Of a stretch of 64,000 bases of DNA, positions 54,576 through 63,839 are shown piece after piece. Each line of letters starts with the position of its first letter. Positions within the stretch are counted from its first letter, which is position 1. The notes below the pieces were generated by a model. That model was not told the origin of the DNA. It saw only the letters and a list, made by a program, of their open reading frames with translations, and searched no databases. Source of the stretch: Phascolarctobacterium_A sp034086985 (GTDB taxonomy: Bacteria > Bacillota > Negativicutes > Acidaminococcales > Acidaminococcaceae); NCBI GenBank assembly GCA_034086985.1, contig JAXDZG010000001.1, positions 1 to 64,000 on the forward strand, read 5' to 3'. The translations under genes were made by a program, and so were the position numbers.

Positions 54576-55668
54576 AAAAACTGTTTTTCTTGTTTGTGTG
54601 GCTTTATTATTAGTGGCGCTGTTTTCGGTGCTTTTAATGGGCAATAATGAGGAGCGCACCGCCGTTCAAGAAAAGGTAAAGGTGGGCTTCGTCATGACCG
54701 GTGGCAGGACCGAGAAGGGCTATAACCAGCTCCATTATGTGGGCATTAAAAAGGCTACGGATAAGCTGGGCGTGGACCTTTTGGTAAAAGAAAATGCCTT
54801 GGAATTCAGCGGTGAATGTCCTAAGGCTGTGGAGAATTTTGCTAAAGAGGGCGTGAAAGCTGTTTTCCTAGGCAGCTATAATTATTATAAGGAAATCCAG
54901 CCCTTAATTGATAAGTATCCTAAGATTACCTTTTATACCACTTCCTTTGATAGCGATAAGCCCAATGTGGCCAGCTATTTCGTGCGCTATTATCAGGCGC
55001 GCTATCTGGCAGGTCTGGTGGCAGGCAAGCAAAGCGAGAGCGGACGCATCGGCTATGTAGCAGCCATGCCCAACCATGAGGTGAAGCGCGGTATTAACGC
55101 TTTCGCTTTGGGCGTGCGTGCTGCTAATCCTCAGGCCAAGGTCTTTGTGCGCTGGACAGGCAAATGGGATGATGCTGTGAAGGAAAAGGAAAACGTGCGC
55201 AAACTATTCGAGAATCAGAAGATTGATTTGGTGGCATATCATCAAAACCAGCAGAATGTGGTGCAGGAGGCGGAGGCCTTGGGTATTCAATCCATTGGCT
55301 ACCATGCTCCCATGGAGGGAGCTTCACCCAAGCATCTTACAGCGGTGGTATGCAGCTGGGATAAGACTTATGAATACTTGCTGCAAATGCTGCTCACGAA
55401 GCAGGAGAGCAAGCGCAAGGAGTATTGGGTTGGCTATCCGGAAAGCGCTGTGGGCCTGACGGCTTTTTCTCCCTTAGTTAAGGAGGAAACCAAAAAGCTA
55501 GTAGCGGAAAAGGCGCAGCGACTAAAGAATTATGATTTTATTTTCAGTGGCAATATTTATGATAATCTGGGTAAACAACGCTGCTCCAGAGAAATGAGCA
55601 TTAGTGATAAGCAGCTCGTGGAGGACATGAACTGGCTGGTAAAGGGTGTTGAGGTCTGTGAAGATTAG
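54568..55668 (+). CDS. BMP-family binding protein 2, membrane-anchored
   Basis: 366 residues. It also has one N-terminal hydrophobic helix (TVFLVCVALLLVALFSVLLM) and no typical lipobox. The BMP motifs are KVGFVMTGGRTEKGYNQLHY, VFLGSYNYYKEIQPL and GYVAAMPNHEVKRGINAFALG. It is a clear paralogue of BMP 1. The start overlaps its neighbour and its end overlaps the HD-GYP gene, so all three are translationally coupled. Likely ligand: a nucleoside or similar small molecule. Confidence 0.85.
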   Translation: MSRKTVFLVCVALLLVALFSVLLMGNNEERTAVQEKVKVGFVMTGGRTEKGYNQLHYVGIKKATDKLGVDLLVKENALEFSGECPKAVENFAKEGVKAVFLGSYNYYKEIQPLIDKYPKITFYTTSFDSDKPNVASYFVRYYQARYLAGLVAGKQSESGRIGYVAAMPNHEVKRGINAFALGVRAANPQAKVFVRWTGKWDDAVKEKENVRKLFENQKIDLVAYHQNQQNVVQEAEALGIQSIGYHAPMEGASPKHLTAVVCSWDKTYEYLLQMLLTKQESKRKEYWVGYPESAVGLTAFSPLVKEETKKLVAEKAQRLKNYDFIFSGNIYDNLGKQRCSREMSISDKQLVEDMNWLVKGVEVCED

Positions 55669-57172
55669 ATTTCGCAAGAAAAATAAAAAAACATATCTGG
55701 GTATCGCAGGCTTCTTGGTGCTCTTGCTTTTGGTAGGCGTGCTTCTGAATTGGCGCATGGAAACGCTGCTAAGCCGCAATGTTTGCTATGGCCTCAACAT
55801 GGGCTCCAGAGTACAGGCAGAGCTGATGGAGGTCAAGCTGGATGCGGAGCTGGATTCCTTGGTGAATAAAGCGGAGCATATCACTAATACCGGCGGCAAT
55901 TGGCAGGAAAGCGTAGCTAACGGTGACATTAAGTACGATAGGGATATCTTTGTGCGCGAGGGTATTTTAGACATCAACGGTCGCGCTTTGTATGGCGCGG
56001 ATTTGCATATGGATGCCTTCCCCGGCATCAGGGAGTCCCTGCGTGGCAATAGGGCTGTGTGCTATCATTCCAGCAGTGGCATGCTGTTTACGGTGCCTGT
56101 TTTTAATGGTAAAAATGTGCAGTATGTGCTCTATCGGCGCATTGATAAGGGCGGCATCGATGGCTATTTTCATCTGCGCAATAACGCTCTTTTGGGACAG
56201 GCAGCACTGGTTTCCAATGAAGGGGAGCTGATGTTCGCAGGCAGTGATAAGGGCATAAAGAAGGCTTGGGTAGAACCGGAAATGAAGCAGGTTTTCGGTG
56301 AGCTTTTAAATGAGCTGCGCACCCAAAAATCCGCAGCCAAGCAGTTCTCCCTAAATGGGGAGACCATGTACGCCAGTGCCTCCGGCGTGTGGCAAAGTGG
56401 CTTTATTTTAGTAGGACTTACTTCAGCGCAAAATATTTATGCAGGCTTGACCGATATCAGCAAGCTGCTTTTAAGCGTTTTTGCTTTGCTGGCCCTGCTC
56501 TTTTTGATTGGCATTTACTTCTTCCTTTTGGAGGAAGAGGAAAAGCACCAGATCGAGCAGCAGCGGACGGAAACCATTTGGCGCATGTCCATTAACACCG
56601 TCCAGACCTTGGCACAGGCCATTGATGCCAAGGATTCCTATACCAATGGTCATTCCCTGCGCGTGGCCAAGTATTCGGTGATGCTGGCCGAGCGCATGGG
56701 CTTTAATGCTGAGGAGCAGGGGCGCGTGCAGTACATAGCGCTTTTACATGATGTAGGCAAAATTGGTATTGCCGACAGCATTTTGAATAAGAATGGTAAG
56801 CTGACCGATGAGGAATACGAAATTATAAAGTCCCATTCCAGCATCGGCGCCAAGATTTTGAGCAATATTAACGAGTTGCCCGATGTGGCCACCGGCGCTA
56901 AATATCATCACGAGCGCTATGATGGCAAGGGTTATCCTACGGGACTTAAGGGCGAGGAAATTCCCTTAATTGCCCGCATTATTGCCGTGGCTGATTCCTA
57001 TGATGCCATGACCTCCAAGCGCAGCTATCGCGATGCATTGCCTCAAAAAGTGGTGCGTGAGGAGATTACCAAGGGCTTGGGCAGCCAGTTTGACCCTGTT
57101 ATTGGCAATATTATGTTGAATATTATTGATGAGGATAAGGAGTACACCTTAAGAGAGCTAGCCTTGAATTAA
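55658..57172 (+). CDS. Membrane sensor HD-GYP phosphodiesterase
   Basis: About 504 residues; starts GTG 55646 and GTG 55658 are both possible and overlap the BMP 2 end. There is a membrane helix at about 15-35, an extracytoplasmic domain of about 230 residues, a second helix (LLLSVFALLALLFLIGIYFFLL), and a C-terminal HD-GYP domain. That domain shows HSLRVAKYS, LLHDVGKIGI, NKNGKLTDEE, YHHERYDGKGYP and DSYDAMTSKRSY. HD-GYP proteins hydrolyse c-di-GMP. The coupling to two binding proteins suggests ligand-controlled signalling. Confidence 0.93.
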   Translation: MKIRFRKKNKKTYLGIAGFLVLLLLVGVLLNWRMETLLSRNVCYGLNMGSRVQAELMEVKLDAELDSLVNKAEHITNTGGNWQESVANGDIKYDRDIFVREGILDINGRALYGADLHMDAFPGIRESLRGNRAVCYHSSSGMLFTVPVFNGKNVQYVLYRRIDKGGIDGYFHLRNNALLGQAALVSNEGELMFAGSDKGIKKAWVEPEMKQVFGELLNELRTQKSAAKQFSLNGETMYASASGVWQSGFILVGLTSAQNIYAGLTDISKLLLSVFALLALLFLIGIYFFLLEEEEKHQIEQQRTETIWRMSINTVQTLAQAIDAKDSYTNGHSLRVAKYSVMLAERMGFNAEEQGRVQYIALLHDVGKIGIADSILNKNGKLTDEEYEIIKSHSSIGAKILSNINELPDVATGAKYHHERYDGKGYPTGLKGEEIPLIARIIAVADSYDAMTSKRSYRDALPQKVVREEITKGLGSQFDPVIGNIMLNIIDEDKEYTLRELALN

Positions 57173-57298
57173 AGCTAGCCGTGGCGTGTTTGCAGTTTTG
57201 TCACTTGACTATTTCCCAGTTATTTAGTAAACTATAAATGTCATAAAAGAGTTTTTGCTCTTTTGAAAAAGTTAGATAGTATTTGGGAGGTTTGGACT

Positions 57299-57790
57299 AT
57301 GAAAAAAATGACTACTGCTATCGTAACTGGCTTGGCAACTCTTGCAATTTCTGCTACTGCTTTTGCTGCAATTTCTGCTGATGAAGCTAAGGCTATTGCC
57401 GCTAAGGAGGTACCTGCTTCCAGCACTCATATTATGACTAAGATGGAGATGCATAAGCTTACTCCTTATTTTGAAGTGAAATTCTATGACAATGCTACCA
57501 GCACTGAATATGAAATCGATGTGCTGCAGGCTAATGGCGCCATCAAGGAATATTCCATGGATGCGAAAACCATGGTGGGCAGCAACAAGATCGTGCTCAG
57601 CTCCACTGATGTGCAAAACTTGATTTTGAAGGAATATCCCCAGGCTGTTTTCAGCAAAATCGAGTTGGATCGCGACAATGGCCTCTATGAATATGATGTA
57701 AAATTCACTGCACCGGGCGTGCGCGGCGACTACACCATTAATCCCGAAACCGGCGTGGTTATGGAAAAAGAGCTGAAATACCAATTCTAA
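57299..57790 (+). CDS. Secreted PepSY-like protein
   Basis: 163 residues from ATG 57299 (GGGAGG eight bases upstream). A signal peptide (KKMTTAIVTGLATLAISATAFA) is cut after AFA. Two PepSY-like halves follow: ISADEAKAIAAKEVP with FEVKFYDNATSTEYEIDVLQANG, and LILKEYPQAVFSKIELD with YEYDVKFTAPGVRGDYTIN. Such proteins bind or inhibit periplasmic proteases or act as metal-stress factors. No specific function is claimed. A strong terminator follows. Confidence 0.8.
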   Translation: MKKMTTAIVTGLATLAISATAFAAISADEAKAIAAKEVPASSTHIMTKMEMHKLTPYFEVKFYDNATSTEYEIDVLQANGAIKEYSMDAKTMVGSNKIVLSSTDVQNLILKEYPQAVFSKIELDRDNGLYEYDVKFTAPGVRGDYTINPETGVVMEKELKYQF

Positions 57791-57810
57791 TACGGCTTTC
57801 AATGAACGCA

Positions 57811-57850
57811 AAAACACCGCTATCTACACAAGATAGCGGTGTTTTTATAT
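57811..57850 (+). terminator. Strong terminator
   Basis: AAAACACCGCTATCT (57811-57825) and AGATAGCGGTGTTTT (57831-57845) are perfect 15-bp arms around a 5-nt loop, with a T-tail. The arrangement could serve both strands. Confidence 0.93.
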
Positions 57851-57915
57851 AAAAGTTTGTTTCGAGTAACGTTTCGATACACGAGCCTTTTTTAGCTCAT
57901 GCTGCTTTGGGCAGG

Positions 57916-59031
57916 CTAGATATAATCCTTATTATCCTCGCCCAGCCGCGGCGCGCGCTTTCTAAGCGACGCCGGCGTCTTGCTCAGCTTCAAGGCAAAG
58001 CCCAGCTGCTGATACTCGCCCAGCTCCTCGTCTGCGACGGTGAGCACCATCTCGTTGGCCCTGGTCTGCTCCGCTGCCACGGCCTCGTCAAAATTGAGCA
58101 CCGGTGTGACGCAGGTGTCCTTGCCCGCCAGATAAGCCTCCCATTCGGACATGGTGCGTTTGGCGAACTCCTCACTCAGCTGCTGCTCTAGATAGGGGTG
58201 GTTTTGGGCATCGTCCACCAAATCCACCATATCCTCACGTCCTAGTGCAGCGCAAAGGTTCGTCCAAAACTTTTTCTCCAAGCAGCCCACGGATACGTAG
58301 CGGCCGTCCTTGGTGCGATAAATATTATAGTTAGCGTTAGCACCTGTAAGCCAATTGTTGCCCCGCTGGGCAACAAAGCCGCTGCCAAAGTAGAGGCTGG
58401 CGGCGCCCGGCATGAGGGTCATGGCCACGTTATAGAGGGAAATATCGATTTCCTGGCCCTCGCCGGTGCGCTCCGCGTGGCGCAGGGCAATCATAATGGC
58501 CATGCCCGCCGAAAGCGCCGCGTTCATATCGGCCATGAGCACGCCGGGGATGGCGGGCTTGCCGCCCTGCCCCTGGCCACTCATGGCCGTGATGCCGGCC
58601 AGGCTTACGTAGCCGATATCGTGGTCCGCTTGGGCAGCAAGGGGTCCCTTGCTGCCATAGCCGGACAGACTGCAATAAATAATCTTGGGGTTAATTTTGC
58701 TGGCGGTCTCGTAATTCACACCCAGCTTCTTAAGCACGCCGGGACGATAGCTTTCTACGACCACATCCGCTGTGCGTACCAGCTCTAAAAATTTTTGCCT
58801 GCCCACGGGGCTCTTTAAATCCAAGGTCACGCTCTTTTTATTGCGATTGAGCTGCAAATGCCAATAGCCAAAATCCTTGAGAAAGGGTGGAAAGGTACGG
58901 GAATAGTCACCTAGCTTGGGCTCCTCGATTTTGATAACCTCTGCGCCAAAATCTGCCAACAGCATGGTGCAGTAGGGACCGGGCAGCAGCCTAGACAAAT
59001 CCAAAACACGAATACCCTCCAATGCTAGCAT
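57916..59031 (-). CDS. CaiB/BaiF family CoA-transferase
   Basis: 371 residues. It opens EGIRVLDLSRLLPGPYCTMLLADFGAEVIKIE, the family signature region, then shows PLAAQADHDIGYVSLAGITAM and a central GYGSKGP. This family moves CoA between acids or racemises alpha-methylacyl-CoA through an aspartyl-CoA intermediate; the aspartate of PLAAQADHDIGY is the likely nucleophile. The high G+C content compared with neighbours is notable. Substrate not predictable. It stands alone. Confidence 0.9.
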   Translation of the reverse strand: MLALEGIRVLDLSRLLPGPYCTMLLADFGAEVIKIEEPKLGDYSRTFPPFLKDFGYWHLQLNRNKKSVTLDLKSPVGRQKFLELVRTADVVVESYRPGVLKKLGVNYETASKINPKIIYCSLSGYGSKGPLAAQADHDIGYVSLAGITAMSGQGQGGKPAIPGVLMADMNAALSAGMAIMIALRHAERTGEGQEIDISLYNVAMTLMPGAASLYFGSGFVAQRGNNWLTGANANYNIYRTKDGRYVSVGCLEKKFWTNLCAALGREDMVDLVDDAQNHPYLEQQLSEEFAKRTMSEWEAYLAGKDTCVTPVLNFDEAVAAEQTRANEMVLTVADEELGEYQQLGFALKLSKTPASLRKRAPRLGEDNKDYI

Positions 59032-59295
59032 AAAATTACCTCCCTTACAAGCGTCTTCTTAAACATATTATAGCACTATTATTGCTCTAGCTGTAGCTTG
59101 TGCCGTAATTTTTATGTTTCGCTTATTTTTAAAGCTTGGGGCAGCCTAGAAAAGGGGTTATATCCTGCAACATTCATTACAATAATCTGACAATCTCAGA
59201 AATTATGTTAATTCACTAACATTTTACTTGCATTATCATGCCACTTCATATACAATATAGTGTATACTAATCAATACCTAATGGAGGGAAGTTTT

Positions 59296-60528
59296 ATGAC
59301 AATGACATTACGTGAAGAGGCTTTGAAATTGCATTTAGACAATAATGGCAAAATTGCCGTTACTTGCAAGGTGCCCATTGCCAACCGCCATGATTTGGCC
59401 TTGGCTTATACCCCCGGTGTTGCTGAACCCTGTAAAGATATTAAGGAAGATAAAGGCTTATCCTTTGAATACACTTGCCGTGGCAACATGGTAGCCATCA
59501 TCAGCGATGGTACCCGTGTGCTGGGCTTGGGTGATATCGGTCCTGAGGCTGCCATTCCTGTTATGGAGGGCAAGGCAGCTCTCTTCAAAACCTTTGGCGA
59601 TGTGGACGCAGTTCCTGTTTGCCTTGGTACCAAGGATCCCGATGAATTTATCCGTACTGTAAAAATCTTAGAGCCCAACTACGCCGGCATCAACCTGGAG
59701 GATATTTCCTCTCCCAAATGCTATGACATTGAAGACCGCCTGAAGGAAATCGCTGATATCCCCGTTTTCCATGATGACCAACACGGCACTGCTATCGCTT
59801 GCTGCAGCGCAGTAATCGGCGCTCTGCGTTATGTAAAGAAGGATTTCCGCACTGCTCGTTTCGTAGTTAACGGCTGCGGCGCTGCTGGCTCCGCTATCGG
59901 TCGCCTGCTGGTAAACATGGGCGCACAAAACGTTATCATGGTTGACCGTTGGGGCATTCTCTATGATGGCATCGACCAAAAGCTGGACCGCATTCAAGCT
60001 CAATTGGCCAAGACCACTAATAAGGAAGGCCTGCGTGGCACCTTGGTTGAGGCTGCTAAGGGCGCTGACGTATTGATCGGCGTATCCGCTCCCAACGTAT
60101 TTACTAAAGAAATTATGCAAAGCATGGCTGAAAAGAACGTTGTTTTTGCGTTAGCTAACCCGGTTCCCGAAACCAGCTACGATGCTGCTAAGGAAGCAGG
60201 CGTAACCGTTGCCGGCACCGGCCGCAGCGATAGACCCAACCAGGTTAACAATGTATCCGTATTCCCCGGCGTATTCCGTGGCGCTATCGACGTGCGCGCA
60301 AAGGCTATTACCGAGGAAATGAAGGTTGCAGCTGTTTTCGCCATTGCTGAATTGATTGATGAAAAGGATCTGCGCGAGGACTATGTTGTTCCCGATGCCT
60401 TCGATCCGCGTCTGGCTCCCGCTGTAGCTGCTGCTGTGGCTAAGGTTGCTATTGAAAGCGGTTTGGCACGCAAAATCGTTGATCCGGAAGAGGTAAAGGC
60501 TAACACTGCTAAACGCCTCGCTCGTTAA
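59296..60528 (+). CDS. Malic enzyme (NAD(P)-dependent)
   Basis: 410 residues from ATG 59296 (GGAGGGAAG upstream). It has the short bacterial malic enzyme layout: LAYTPGVAEPCKDI, a substrate part with NLEDISSPKCYDIE and HDDQHGTAIA, and a Rossmann NAD-binding core VVNGCGAAGSAIGRLL. It decarboxylates malate to pyruvate, making NAD(P)H. It lacks the phosphotransacetylase-like extension of MaeB. It is followed directly by fumarase genes, which points to a malate/fumarate branch leading to succinate or pyruvate. Confidence 0.95.
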   Translation: MTMTLREEALKLHLDNNGKIAVTCKVPIANRHDLALAYTPGVAEPCKDIKEDKGLSFEYTCRGNMVAIISDGTRVLGLGDIGPEAAIPVMEGKAALFKTFGDVDAVPVCLGTKDPDEFIRTVKILEPNYAGINLEDISSPKCYDIEDRLKEIADIPVFHDDQHGTAIACCSAVIGALRYVKKDFRTARFVVNGCGAAGSAIGRLLVNMGAQNVIMVDRWGILYDGIDQKLDRIQAQLAKTTNKEGLRGTLVEAAKGADVLIGVSAPNVFTKEIMQSMAEKNVVFALANPVPETSYDAAKEAGVTVAGTGRSDRPNQVNNVSVFPGVFRGAIDVRAKAITEEMKVAAVFAIAELIDEKDLREDYVVPDAFDPRLAPAVAAAVAKVAIESGLARKIVDPEEVKANTAKRLAR

Positions 60529-60539
60529 GGAGGAAAAGC

Positions 60540-61385
60540 ATGAGAGAAATTAATGTTAGTGAAGTAACCAGTACTGTCGCTAAGCTGTGCATGGATTCCT
60601 GCTACTATCTGCCGGAGGCTGTGAAGGCAAAAATTCGTGCTGCTGCTGAAACCGAGGAATCCCCCTTAGGCAAGGAAATCCTCAATACCTTAATTGAAAA
60701 CTTTGAGCTGGCCCAAAAGAAGGCTGTGCCCCTGTGCCAAGACACTGGCTTGACCGTTGTCTTCATTGAGATTGGCCAAGAGGTACATTTTGTCGGCGGC
60801 GATTTATATGAAGCGATTCATGCAGGCGTAGCCCGTGGCTATGTGGATGGTTATCTGCGTAAATCCTCCGTGGGCGACCCTGTCTTCGACCGCAAGAACA
60901 GCGGTGACAATACTCCGGCCATTATTCATACCAAGATTGTCCCCGGTGACAAGGTAAAAATGGTGGTATGCCCCAAGGGCTGTGGCAGCGAAAATATGGG
61001 CGCTTTGAAGATGCTCAAGCCTGCTGACGGCGTGGAGGGCATCAAGAAATTCGTAGTGGATACCGTGCGTGCAGCAGGTCCCAATCCCTGTCCGCCCATC
61101 ACTGTGGGCGTTGGCATCGGCGGCAATATGGAGCAGGCAGCTATTTTGGCTAAATATGCTCTAACTCGTCAATTAGGCGAGCACAATGCTGATCCTCGCT
61201 ATGCAGCACTGGAGGACGAGCTCCTAGAATTGGTTAACAAAACTGGCGTTGGTCCTTCCGGCTTAGGCGGTCGTACCACTGCCTTGGGCGTAAATGTGGA
61301 ATTTACCCATACCCATATTGGCGGTATGCCCTGCGCAGTTAATTTGAACTGCCATCAGGCACGTCGTGCGGAAGCAGAGATTTAA
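60540..61385 (+). CDS. Fumarate hydratase class I, alpha subunit
   Basis: 281 residues. Motifs of the TtdA/FumA N-terminal type: PLCQDTGLTVVFIEIG, KMVVCPKGCGSENMGALKML and GVGIGGNMEQAA. Three cysteines would hold the 4Fe-4S cluster (in PLCQDTG, CPKGCG and NPCPP). It dehydrates malate to fumarate reversibly, together with the beta subunit 13 nt downstream. AGGAGGAAAAGC is the ribosome site. L-tartrate dehydratase is an alternative, but the malic enzyme context favours fumarase. Confidence 0.93.
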   Translation: MREINVSEVTSTVAKLCMDSCYYLPEAVKAKIRAAAETEESPLGKEILNTLIENFELAQKKAVPLCQDTGLTVVFIEIGQEVHFVGGDLYEAIHAGVARGYVDGYLRKSSVGDPVFDRKNSGDNTPAIIHTKIVPGDKVKMVVCPKGCGSENMGALKMLKPADGVEGIKKFVVDTVRAAGPNPCPPITVGVGIGGNMEQAAILAKYALTRQLGEHNADPRYAALEDELLELVNKTGVGPSGLGGRTTALGVNVEFTHTHIGGMPCAVNLNCHQARRAEAEI

Positions 61386-61398
61386 GGAGGGCTAGAAG

Positions 61399-61965
61399 AT
61401 GAGCGAACAAGCAACTATTAAATATATTCAAGCACCTCTGACTGCTGAAACTATTAAGGATTTGCACGCAGGCGATGTAGTGCGCATCTCTGGTTACATT
61501 TACACCGCTCGCGATGCTGCTCACAAGCGTTTGTATGAAGCCTTGGGCCGCGGTGAAAAGCTGCCCCTGGATTTAAAGGATAATGTGATTTATTATGTAG
61601 GCCCCACTCCGGCTAAACCTGGCGAGGTAGTGGGCAGTGCCGGTCCTACCACTAGCGGCCGCATGGATAAATACACTCCCACAATGATTGAGCAGGGTAT
61701 GCGCGGTATGATTGGCAAGGGTCTGCGCAGCCAAGAGGTAATCGACGCTTGCGTGAAGCATGGCGCAGTTTATTTCGTAGCCGTAGGCGGCGCTGCTGCT
61801 GTTATTGCCCAATCCATCAAGAGCGAAACCATGATTGCTTATGAAGACCTAGGCCCTGAGGCTATTCGCCGTTATGAGGTAAAGGACTTCCCTGCCATCG
61901 TGTGCATCGATGCTGAGGGCAACGATTTTTACAAGGTTGGTATTGCAAAATACAGCAAAGAGTAA
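61399..61965 (+). CDS. Fumarate hydratase class I, beta subunit
   Basis: 188 residues of the FumA C-terminal/TtdB type. It contains LHAGDVVRISGYIYTARDAAHKR, YVGPTPAKPG, SAGPTTSGRMD, IGKG and AIRRYEVKDFPAIV. It completes the two-subunit enzyme. AAGGAGGGCTAG precedes the ATG. A terminator follows closely, so malic enzyme-fumA-fumB forms a three-gene unit. Confidence 0.94.
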   Translation: MSEQATIKYIQAPLTAETIKDLHAGDVVRISGYIYTARDAAHKRLYEALGRGEKLPLDLKDNVIYYVGPTPAKPGEVVGSAGPTTSGRMDKYTPTMIEQGMRGMIGKGLRSQEVIDACVKHGAVYFVAVGGAAAVIAQSIKSETMIAYEDLGPEAIRRYEVKDFPAIVCIDAEGNDFYKVGIAKYSKE

Positions 61966-61977
61966 CAATGTTTACAG

Positions 61978-62010
61978 AATTGGGATGGCAAATTGCTGTC
62001 CCAATTTTTT
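61978..62010 (+). terminator. Terminator of the malic enzyme-fumarase operon
   Basis: AATTGGGA (61978-61985) and TCCCAATT (61999-62006) with a T6 tail. Confidence 0.92.
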
Positions 62011-62092
62011 ATTATTTTAATATTGACAAATTTAGTAGGCAATGGTATATTACAGTCATTCGCTTATGGTGTATTATGAAAAGGAGTGAATA

Positions 62093-62914
62093 ATGATGAA
62101 AAAATTATTGATTGGTGCGCTGGCTCTGGCTAGCATCGCTGTCATTGCTGCCGGCTGCGGTGGCGAGAAAAAAGCAGCTCCCGCTGCTGAGAAAAAGGTT
62201 GCCCTGAAGGTGGGAGCAACCGCTGTTCCCCATGCTGAAATTCTGAACCACATTAAAGCTGGTTTGGCAAAAGACGGCGTGAACATGGAAGTAATCGAGT
62301 TCAGCGATTATGTAAAACCCAACCTGTCCTTGAACGACAAGGAATTGGACGCTAACTTCTTCCAACACGAGCCCTATCTGAACAAGTTCGTTGCTGAGCG
62401 CAAGATGAATCTGGTAAGCGCTGGCAAGGTACATATCGAGCCCATGGGCATTTATTCCAAGAAGATTAAGGACATTAAGGCCGTTCCCAATGGCGCTAAA
62501 ATCGCTATTCCTAACGACCCCACTAACGGTGGCCGCGCCCTGGCTATCCTGCAAAGCGCTAACCTGCTGAAGCTGAAGGACGGCGTAGGCGTTAACGCAA
62601 CCGTTGGCGATATCACCGGCAACGACAAAAAGCTGAATATCGTGGAAATCGAAGCTGCGCTGCTGCCTCGCTCCATGGATGACGTGGATCTGTCCGTAAT
62701 CAACTCCAACTTTGCTATGGAAGCTAAGCTGAACCCTGTAAAGGATTCCCTGTTCACCGAGCCCAAGGAATCTCCCTATGCTAATATCGTAGCCGTTCGT
62801 AAGGGCGATGAGAAGCGTCCGGAAATTCAAAAGCTGATGAAGGCTTTGCAATCTCCTGAGGTAAAGAAATTTATCGAAGAAAAATATAAAGGTGCTGTAG
62901 TTCCGGCATTCTGA
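62093..62914 (+). CDS. MetQ/NlpA-type substrate-binding lipoprotein
   Basis: 273 residues (ATG 62093 or 62096). The signal peptide ends in a lipobox IAAGC (C near residue 23), so it is lipid-anchored. The mature part has LKVGATAVPHAEIL, the NlpA-family start, and LDANFFQHEPYL, then AIPNDPTNGGRALAIL. These bind methionine or similar ligands for the MetNI transporter. No metN or metI is nearby, so it is an orphan in this window. Confidence 0.92.
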   Translation: MMKKLLIGALALASIAVIAAGCGGEKKAAPAAEKKVALKVGATAVPHAEILNHIKAGLAKDGVNMEVIEFSDYVKPNLSLNDKELDANFFQHEPYLNKFVAERKMNLVSAGKVHIEPMGIYSKKIKDIKAVPNGAKIAIPNDPTNGGRALAILQSANLLKLKDGVGVNATVGDITGNDKKLNIVEIEAALLPRSMDDVDLSVINSNFAMEAKLNPVKDSLFTEPKESPYANIVAVRKGDEKRPEIQKLMKALQSPEVKKFIEEKYKGAVVPAF

Positions 62915-62933
62915 TTTAGTAATGAGTAAAGGT

Positions 62934-62961
62934 CCGGCTGCCAAGGGCGGCCGGGCTTTTT
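62934..62961 (+). terminator. Terminator after metQ-like gene
   Basis: CCGGCTGCC (62934-62942) pairs with GGCGGCCGG (62946-62954), with one T-G pair, followed by five T. Confidence 0.9.
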
Positions 62962-62977
62962 CTATGAGGTGCAGCTT

Positions 62978-63745
62978 ATGCAATACACCAATGTTATGGA
63001 CGGTAAGTTCATTGCTCGGCCCAATCGCTTTATTGCCTATGTGGAAATAGCAGGACGGGAGGAGATTGTACATGTGAAGAACACCGGGCGCTGCAAGGAA
63101 TTGCTCTTGCCCGGTGTGACTGTGTATGTGCAGCACTTTCCTGAGGGTAAGCGCAAAACTAAATATGATTTGATAGCAGTGGAGAAGGTGCTTACGGGGT
63201 TAATCAATGAGTCGGATGCTGCTTCTGAAAGTAGTGGCGTAGTACATTCTACGCTGAGTGAACAGCATACTTTGCTCATCAACATGGACTCGCAGGCGCC
63301 GAATAAGGTTGTGCAGGAGTGGCTTGTGGAAAAAGAGCCCTTTGGGAAAATTACCTATCTGAAGCCTGAATGCAAGCATGGTGACTCACGCTTTGACTTT
63401 TATTTGGAAACAGAAGAGCGGAAAATGTTCATTGAGGTTAAGGGAGTTACCTTAGAGGAAAAGGGCGTAGTCATGTTCCCCGATGCTCCCACGGAGCGAG
63501 GGGTGAAGCATGTGCAGGAGCTATGCCATTGCCTAGAAGAGGAGGGTTATGGGGCAGCGATAATTTTCGTTGTACAGATGAGTGGGATGCGCTATTTTAC
63601 GCCTAACAGACGCACTCATTTGGCCTTTGCCGAGGCTCTGGAAAGGGCGGAGGCTTGCGGTGTGAAGCTTTTAGCCTTGACATGCGCCGTAACGCCAGAC
63701 TCCTTGGCAATAAATGGTGAGATACCTATACATTTGGCAGGGTGA
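62978..63745 (+). CDS. sfsA: SfsA family DNA/RNA nuclease-like protein
   Basis: 255 residues from ATG 62978 (GAGG upstream; a GTG at 62969 is less likely). It has an OB-fold start (RPNRFIAYVEI, HVKNTGRCKELLLPG), then the nuclease-like core with SRFDFYLE, EVKGVTLEE, FPDAPTERGVKHVQEL and FVVQMSG. SfsA was first described as a stimulator of sugar fermentation in E. coli. Its fold suggests nucleic acid cleavage, but the exact job is unsettled. Confidence 0.93.
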   Translation: MQYTNVMDGKFIARPNRFIAYVEIAGREEIVHVKNTGRCKELLLPGVTVYVQHFPEGKRKTKYDLIAVEKVLTGLINESDAASESSGVVHSTLSEQHTLLINMDSQAPNKVVQEWLVEKEPFGKITYLKPECKHGDSRFDFYLETEERKMFIEVKGVTLEEKGVVMFPDAPTERGVKHVQELCHCLEEEGYGAAIIFVVQMSGMRYFTPNRRTHLAFAEALERAEACGVKLLALTCAVTPDSLAINGEIPIHLAG

Positions 63746-63839
63746 TGTGCTATACTTTAGATAACAGTGTGGGCAGGATTATTAGTTAAGCTTAGGCTTG
63801 TATCCTGAACGCGCCATTTTAAAGTGAACGAGGTTAATT

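Noticed and set aside
62105..63136. 343-residue minus-strand ORF over metQ
   Set aside because: It is the antisense shadow of the metQ-like gene, which has a lipobox, a ribosome site and clear family motifs on the plus strand.
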